DNA of 44,435 nucleotides from CAYLLN01 sp036496265 (GTDB taxonomy: Bacteria; Planctomycetota; Planctomycetia; Pirellulales; Pirellulaceae), in NCBI GenBank assembly GCA_036496265.1, contig DASXLL010000322.1, positions 1 to 44,435 of the forward strand, in the 5' to 3' direction. Every line of letters starts with the position of its first letter. The first letter of the stretch is position 1. Made by a program: the position numbers and the translations under genes. The notes beneath the pieces are model-generated. The model saw nothing but the letters and a program-made list of their open reading frames with translations, was not told the DNA's origin and made no database searches. Of the stretch, positions 40,565 to 44,435 are shown in pieces.

Positions 40565-41119
40565 ATGATCAGCACCGCGGAAAAAATCAGCAGCCAACCC
40601 AACGCCAAATCGAATGGCAATTCCAACGGCAAGCTTACTGGTCTGCGCGCCCTCAATGAGCCGCTCGAACGCTTTTCGCGCCGGGTCACCATCTGGAGCG
40701 GCAGCTCTTGGGCCTTCACGCTAGCTGTGGCCGTCGTCATCGTGTGGGCCGTCACCGGACCGATTTTCCACTACTCGGACACCTGGCAGCTCGTGATCAA
40801 CACCGGCACCACGATCGTCACCTTCCTCATGGTCTTTCTCATCCAGCGGGCCCAAAATAAGGACTCGCTGGCGATCCAAATCAAGCTCAACGAGCTGCTC
40901 GCCTCGCAACAAGGCGCCAGCAACCGCCTCATCAATCTCGAAGACTGGAATGAAGACGATATCATCGCCTTGCATCAGCGATTCGCCAAACTTTCCGAAC
41001 GTCTGGATCATGCCGCGAGCGGCTGCGAGGCTCATTCCATTGCCGAGGCCAAAGATGCCGTTGACGAAGCACAGGACGCGCTGACCGACGCCCACAATCT
41101 AGTGGCGCGCGGCAAGTAA
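40565..41119 (+). CDS. low-affinity iron permease family membrane protein
   Basis: The 184-residue protein has a hydrophilic Ser/Asn-rich N-terminus, then two membrane segments (about 50-66 and 76-96, 'FTLAVAVVIVWAVTGPIF' and 'NTGTTIVTFLMVFLIQ'). The family core 'QRAQNKDSLAIQIKLNELLA' follows, and the tail is a helical, acidic coiled-coil-like region. This matches the Iron_permease (PF04120) family, named after yeast Fet4 relatives; bacterial function is not established. It is monocistronic, divergent from the sulfatase by 160 bases and convergent with the HDOD gene. Confidence 0.85.
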   Translation: MISTAEKISSQPNAKSNGNSNGKLTGLRALNEPLERFSRRVTIWSGSSWAFTLAVAVVIVWAVTGPIFHYSDTWQLVINTGTTIVTFLMVFLIQRAQNKDSLAIQIKLNELLASQQGASNRLINLEDWNEDDIIALHQRFAKLSERLDHAASGCEAHSIAEAKDAVDEAQDALTDAHNLVARGK

Positions 41120-41164
41120 AATAGAAAATTCTTCTCGCGGCAGGTCCGAGCCGTCTGGGCAATC

Positions 41165-42769
41165 TCAAACGGCAATGCTCTTCACCGCACCGCCCCCGGA
41201 AAGCTGCGCCGCCGATAAACAACCAAACGCCGCCTCGATCAGCTTCCGCGGCGGATAATTCTTCGCTGCGAATTCTAGCGCCGCCACACCAATGCTTACC
41301 GAAAATCCATTCGGCAAACCGACCGAAGCCGAACGAATGTTCTCCATGATCTCACGGGCCACATCCACGCCCTCACCGCGAGACGTATTTTCCCATATCG
41401 TCGCCAGCCGGCTGTCGCTCAACAACACCGGTGAGCATGGCTCATACTGTTCGGTTAACCATTGCCGCAGCTCAAAGATCAACTCTCCCGCACTCTCCGG
41501 TCCCAATTGCACGACGAGCCCAGAAAAGTCATCCAACTCCAAAATCTCCAGAGTTACCGGCCGCCGACTCTGCCGGGCATGCTGGATTGCCTTCGCGACC
41601 TGAGCCTCGAGCGCCGGCTCGTAGCCCACTTCGTCAATCGTCGTTGTTCGTTGCCCCACCTTGGTCGAAAAGCCTCGCGCATCAGGAAACGCCGTGTCTT
41701 CGTCGTTGCCGCAGGGGGTTCGTTCGCTGCGAGCGCTCCGAGCCACCTCGGCGCGCAAATCCTCGGTCAAATGAAGTAAATCGACCTCATCATTGCGGCG
41801 CTTTGGGTCAGCAGCCGCAGAAAGACATTCACCCGCCAACCTCTCGTGCGCTTCCACGAGCAATTCGACGCAACTGCGACCATCGGGGAGAGCAAGCGAC
41901 CACGCCTCGGCCATCTCGCTCACACGCTCCTCCACTGCAGCGACAATTGGCTGCAGCTTTTCATAGTTGAGGCCACAATAACGCGGTCCCACCGCGAGCA
42001 ACTCGCTCAAGCTATGTCCATACGGCCGCTCGATCACCTGACTGAGCAGATGCGCCAAATGAAGTATCCGCGGTAGCTGCGCCTCGCGCTCGGTCAGTTC
42101 GGCAATCCGATTTTCGTCCGGGGGCACCGAGATCGCGGCGCAAAAATCCGCAGGCAGGCCCCAGTGTGACAGCAGTCGGCCCGACAAAACCAGGTGATCG
42201 AAGCCCAGCGTGTCGAGCTCGCACTCGAGCAGCGAGCGGCCGTGCGTCTGCGCATGGTTCATCAACTGCGGATACGACGAGCCCAACTCTTTGAGCAGCA
42301 CCAAGGCGCCAATGTCCTGAACCAATCCCGCCAAAAACGCTTCTTCGCCCGGCATGTGCCAACATTGTTCGCATAACTCCCGCGCCGCCAACGCCTTCGT
42401 GAGCGCTTGCCGCCAATAGCTGGCCAGCACTTCCGTTTCCAAGCCGGCCAACAACTCCTTGGGCAAGCTGAAGCCCAATACGAGCATCTTCAGCGGTCGA
42501 ATGCCCAGCAGCGTCAGCGCCTGATTGAGATCCGTCACCTGCCGGGTTGCGCCAAATAGCGAGCTGTTAGCCACTCGCAGAATTCGCGCCGCCAACGCCG
42601 GATCGGTTTCCAGACATTTTTTGATGGCCCGAGGATCGATCTGCGGCTGATCCGTCAGGCGTAGGATTTCCGCCGCAACCGCCGGCAGCGAATAGAGCTG
42701 CCCGGCGCGCTCCAAGAACTGCTGTACCAGGCCGACCGTTTCTGTCCCCGCTTCTGCCACTGTCCTCAT
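41165..42769 (-). CDS. HDOD-domain protein with degenerate GGDEF-like C-terminus
   Basis: In this 534-residue cytoplasmic protein an HDOD domain occupies about residues 12-215 ('LYSLPAVAAEILRLTDQP', 'ALAARILRVANSSLFGA', 'LTLLGIRPLKMLVLGFSLPK', 'FLAGLVQDIGALVLL'). A linker with basic/acidic stretches leads to a C-terminal region (about 395-525) shaped like a diguanylate cyclase ('FSVSIGVAALEFAAKN'). The GG(D/E)EF catalytic motif is absent and replaced by a 'NTSRGEGVDVARE' segment. HDOD proteins are signalling scaffolds; this one may bind c-di-GMP or a partner without making it. The start is ATG 42769. A Flp pilin gene lies just upstream on the same strand. Confidence 0.8.
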   Translation of the reverse strand: MRTVAEAGTETVGLVQQFLERAGQLYSLPAVAAEILRLTDQPQIDPRAIKKCLETDPALAARILRVANSSLFGATRQVTDLNQALTLLGIRPLKMLVLGFSLPKELLAGLETEVLASYWRQALTKALAARELCEQCWHMPGEEAFLAGLVQDIGALVLLKELGSSYPQLMNHAQTHGRSLLECELDTLGFDHLVLSGRLLSHWGLPADFCAAISVPPDENRIAELTEREAQLPRILHLAHLLSQVIERPYGHSLSELLAVGPRYCGLNYEKLQPIVAAVEERVSEMAEAWSLALPDGRSCVELLVEAHERLAGECLSAAADPKRRNDEVDLLHLTEDLRAEVARSARSERTPCGNDEDTAFPDARGFSTKVGQRTTTIDEVGYEPALEAQVAKAIQHARQSRRPVTLEILELDDFSGLVVQLGPESAGELIFELRQWLTEQYEPCSPVLLSDSRLATIWENTSRGEGVDVAREIMENIRSASVGLPNGFSVSIGVAALEFAAKNYPPRKLIEAAFGCLSAAQLSGGGAVKSIAV

Positions 42770-42835
42770 GCGCGAGCCCTCTTAGGAAAACATAGCTCAC
42801 GCGAGTTCTGGCCAATGTGACAGGTGCGACGACGT

Positions 42836-43012
42836 CTAGCTTGCCATTGATGTACTAAGCTTGCTCGACGTGTCCTGCCACGATCCATTGGCCGTGCTGC
42901 CGAAAAAGCTGACTGCGCCAATGCACACGCCGATGATCAATGCCAACATCACGGCATACTCGACAGCAGTCGCTCCGCTCTCATCGCGCCAAAATGTCCA
43001 ACAGGTATTCAT
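42836..43012 (-). CDS. flp: Flp/Fap-type type IVb pilin
   Basis: The 58-residue product starts at ATG 43012 after GAGGAGAG; a longer in-frame reading to 43087 is less likely. A short basic leader (MNTCWTFWRDESG) precedes the prepilin cleavage site and 'ATAVEYAVMLALIIGVCIG', where Glu at mature +5 and the Tyr follow Flp pilins. A Ser-rich tail completes it. It should be processed by a TadV-type peptidase and assembled by a Tad machine encoded elsewhere, since none is in the window. It lies 66 bases upstream of the HDOD gene on the same strand, so co-transcription is possible. Confidence 0.82.
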   Translation of the reverse strand: MNTCWTFWRDESGATAVEYAVMLALIIGVCIGAVSFFGSTANGSWQDTSSKLSTSMAS

Positions 43013-43204
43013 GACAGCTCTCCTCGTGCCAAACGCGCCGGCGAATTGCCTGCTTGTGAGGCAACTCGCCGTACAACCCGCGCTCACGCAGCCGTTCTTT
43101 CTTGGGCTGCGCTATTGGCCGTCATGAAACCCTAGTTCGCAAATCCGGTTTTGGCAAATGCGGCTTTTTCCAGGGAAATCATGAGGTTATTGGTGATTAT
43201 CTGC

Positions 43205-44203
43205 TCAGGTCGAATAAACCCACCGGCCCAAGATCAATGCGGGAATTAGCAGAGCGGCAATCGCAACCCCGGCGCTGGGCCCACTCACCGCGACGGCCAT
43301 CGTGGCGTCCAGCCAAATCAGCGACAGAATGCTGAGTTTTACAGCGGACTGCACTTTTTCCGGCACCGGATCGAGCGCCGCTACCGTTCCGCGGCGAGCA
43401 ACGCCGAACATGAGCAGCGCGAGCAACAGCCAATAGATATGTGGGCCGCCCCGCGTAGGGACATAGAGCAGGCTCGAGCCCAGCACGGCGACACCAGCCA
43501 GCATGACTGCCAACGACGCAAAGAGCGCGGCGCTCTTACTCATTCCGGTCTCGGATCGGGAGAACCACGTCACGCCGGCGATGTAGACTCCGATTCCCGC
43601 CGCCGCGAGCAATTCGCCGGGGCCAAAGCCGAGGAGGATGCCGTCGGCTCGCGGTTCCCCCGCGGTCATGCCCATCAGAATGTTGAAGAACCGGCAGCTC
43701 CCCATCACGAGCGGCCCGACTGGCGTGCTTTTGGCGAAACTGTCGTACGCGAGGATGCAGCCGGTCAGCGCCGCGGTAATCAACGCGCCGCGCCACGGCA
43801 TTGCATCGGGCGCTTCCCGCAATAGCCCTGAGATGCAACCCAGAAATAGCCCGAGCGACAGCAATTTCCCCGCCACCAGAATCGCCCAATAAAACGAAAC
43901 CCGACCCGAAGGCAACGGTCGATACGGCCGCTCGCGCAAATCGATTTGGAAATCGAACAAGTCGTTGAACATGATGCCGGCGGTGTAGAGCGCTGCCGAC
44001 GCCACGATTAAAAAGCCGAACAAGAGCGGCGCATCCACCGCGTGCCGCACGAACAGATAGCCCATCGATACGTCGGCGATTGCCGTAAAGACGTTCGGCA
44101 GCCGCATCAGCCGCAGCCAGGGCAATATGCCCCCGCGATTCCTCGGCGCTGCGGCTTCGGATTCGCTTGCCGGCTCGAACTCAGGACGAAGAGGCGACGA
44201 CAT
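43205..44203 (-). CDS. UbiA-family prenyltransferase
   Basis: The 332-residue protein has about eight or nine membrane segments. The first aspartate motif is 'MFNDLFDFQIDLRERPYRPLPSG' in its core NDxxDxxxD form. The second, weaker one is near 'LAYDSFAKSTPVGPLVMGSC', where DxxxD is incomplete. UbiA enzymes transfer prenyl groups to aromatic or sugar acceptors for quinones, haem O or lipid carriers, in the cytoplasmic membrane. Substrate is unknown. ATG 44203 has no strong ribosome site. It follows the RNA-binding protein gene on the same strand after a hairpin, so it is probably transcribed separately. Confidence 0.88.
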   Translation of the reverse strand: MSSPLRPEFEPASESEAAAPRNRGGILPWLRLMRLPNVFTAIADVSMGYLFVRHAVDAPLLFGFLIVASAALYTAGIMFNDLFDFQIDLRERPYRPLPSGRVSFYWAILVAGKLLSLGLFLGCISGLLREAPDAMPWRGALITAALTGCILAYDSFAKSTPVGPLVMGSCRFFNILMGMTAGEPRADGILLGFGPGELLAAAGIGVYIAGVTWFSRSETGMSKSAALFASLAVMLAGVAVLGSSLLYVPTRGGPHIYWLLLALLMFGVARRGTVAALDPVPEKVQSAVKLSILSLIWLDATMAVAVSGPSAGVAIAALLIPALILGRWVYST

Positions 44204-44262
44204 GGATCGCGAGTATTGGTAGGTCCTGCCGGCCGGACGAGATTAGCGACGCCACCGCAAGA

Positions 44263-44285
44263 GCCGGGAGCTGATCGCTCCCGGC
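44263..44285 (-). terminator. hairpin after the RNA-binding protein gene
   Basis: GCCGGGAGC (44263-44271) and GCTCCCGGC (44277-44285) form a perfect 9-bp GC-rich stem with loop TGATC. It is 59 bases downstream of the RNA-binding gene stop on the minus strand and upstream of the UbiA gene. Only TCTT-type bases follow, so the terminator call rests on the stem and position. Confidence 0.55.
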
Positions 44286-44343
44286 GGCCCGTCGATGGAA
44301 AAGAATTTACGATCCAAATTCTGATAGGAATTGGACGAGCAGG

Positions 44344-44435
44344 TTAGTAGCGGCGCGAGCCGCGATCGCCGCGATCGCCGTAACCGCCCCCGCCACCGCC
44401 GTAACCGCCGCCTCCGCCACCATACCCACCACCAC
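44344..44435 (-). CDS. glycine-rich C-terminus of a probable RNA-binding protein (partial)
   Basis: The window's right edge holds the last 30 codons of a minus-strand gene ending TAA at 44346-44344. The tail is built of GGYGGGGGG-type units followed by 'YGDRGDRGSRRY'. This is the usual tail of bacterial glycine-rich RRM RNA-binding proteins; the RRM domain would lie beyond the edge. The repeated Gly/Tyr/Arg composition is the only evidence. Confidence 0.65.
   Translation of the reverse strand, partial: GGGYGGGGGGYGGGGGGYGDRGDRGSRRY

Noticed and set aside
1..44435. tRNA, rRNA, CRISPR, transposase or prophage
   Set aside because: No tRNA cloverleaf or T-loop, no regular repeat-spacer array and no integrase, transposase or structural phage proteins were recognised.

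Overview
The window reads as chromosomal DNA of a planctomycete (Pirellulales-like). The evidence is the gene families: a Tat-exported Gfo/Idh/MocA oxidoreductase, a DUF1080 plus PQQ-propeller protein, a redoxin/cytochrome/copper-monooxygenase fusion, a multihaem cytochrome, a sulfatase, SPINDLY/OGT-type TPR glycosyltransferases and a BlaI/M56 pair. The DNA is moderately GC-rich and genes lie on both strands in short operons. No rRNA, tRNA, CRISPR array, transposase or phage gene was recognised. The assignment rests on family recall, not on a database search.

Layout. 1-1.3 kb: small hypothetical genes and a YefM/YoeB-type toxin-antitoxin pair. 1.4-2.9 kb: exported oxidoreductase. 2.9-5.9 kb: BlaI-type repressor overlapping a sensor-like M56 metallopeptidase fused to a PDZ/S41 protease, with a near-perfect inverted repeat over the likely promoter. 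6.1-12.6 kb: exported proteins (class II-like cytochrome, DUF3500-like protein, gamma-glutamyltransferase, DUF1080-PQQ protein, alpha/beta hydrolase). 12.6-16 kb: a thioesterase interrupted by one in-frame TAA, a VOC protein and the three-part redoxin fusion. 16.2-19.6 kb: amidohydrolase-like protein, six-haem cytochrome, a small protein and an exported PPC/DUF296 protein. 19.7-23.8 kb: two convergent OGT-like glycosyltransferases.

24.2-37.4 kb is the metabolic core. In order it holds a histidine phosphatase, a deletion remnant of glycogen phosphorylase, a polyphosphate-glucokinase-like kinase, pgi, class I fructose-bisphosphate aldolase, gnd, zwf, pgl, phosphoketolase and acetate kinase. A GH15 glucan/trehalose hydrolase lies convergent at the end. 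Read together, glucose released by GH15 would be phosphorylated, oxidised through the pentose phosphate branch or isomerised, cleaved by phosphoketolase to acetyl phosphate, and used for ATP and acetate.

37.4-38.2 kb has no convincing gene and carries AT-rich palindromes and repeated ATGCAT-type motifs. 38.2-44.4 kb holds a DUF72 protein, sulfatase, low-affinity iron permease family protein, HDOD protein with a degenerate GGDEF-like tail, an orphan Flp pilin, a UbiA prenyltransferase and the glycine-rich end of a probable RNA-binding protein.

The items most worth a second look are the phosphoketolase island with its glgP scar, the M56-S41 fusion with its operator-like repeat, the nonsense codon in the thioesterase, the repeat that supplies a cytochrome start codon, and the palindrome-rich gap at 37.8 kb.
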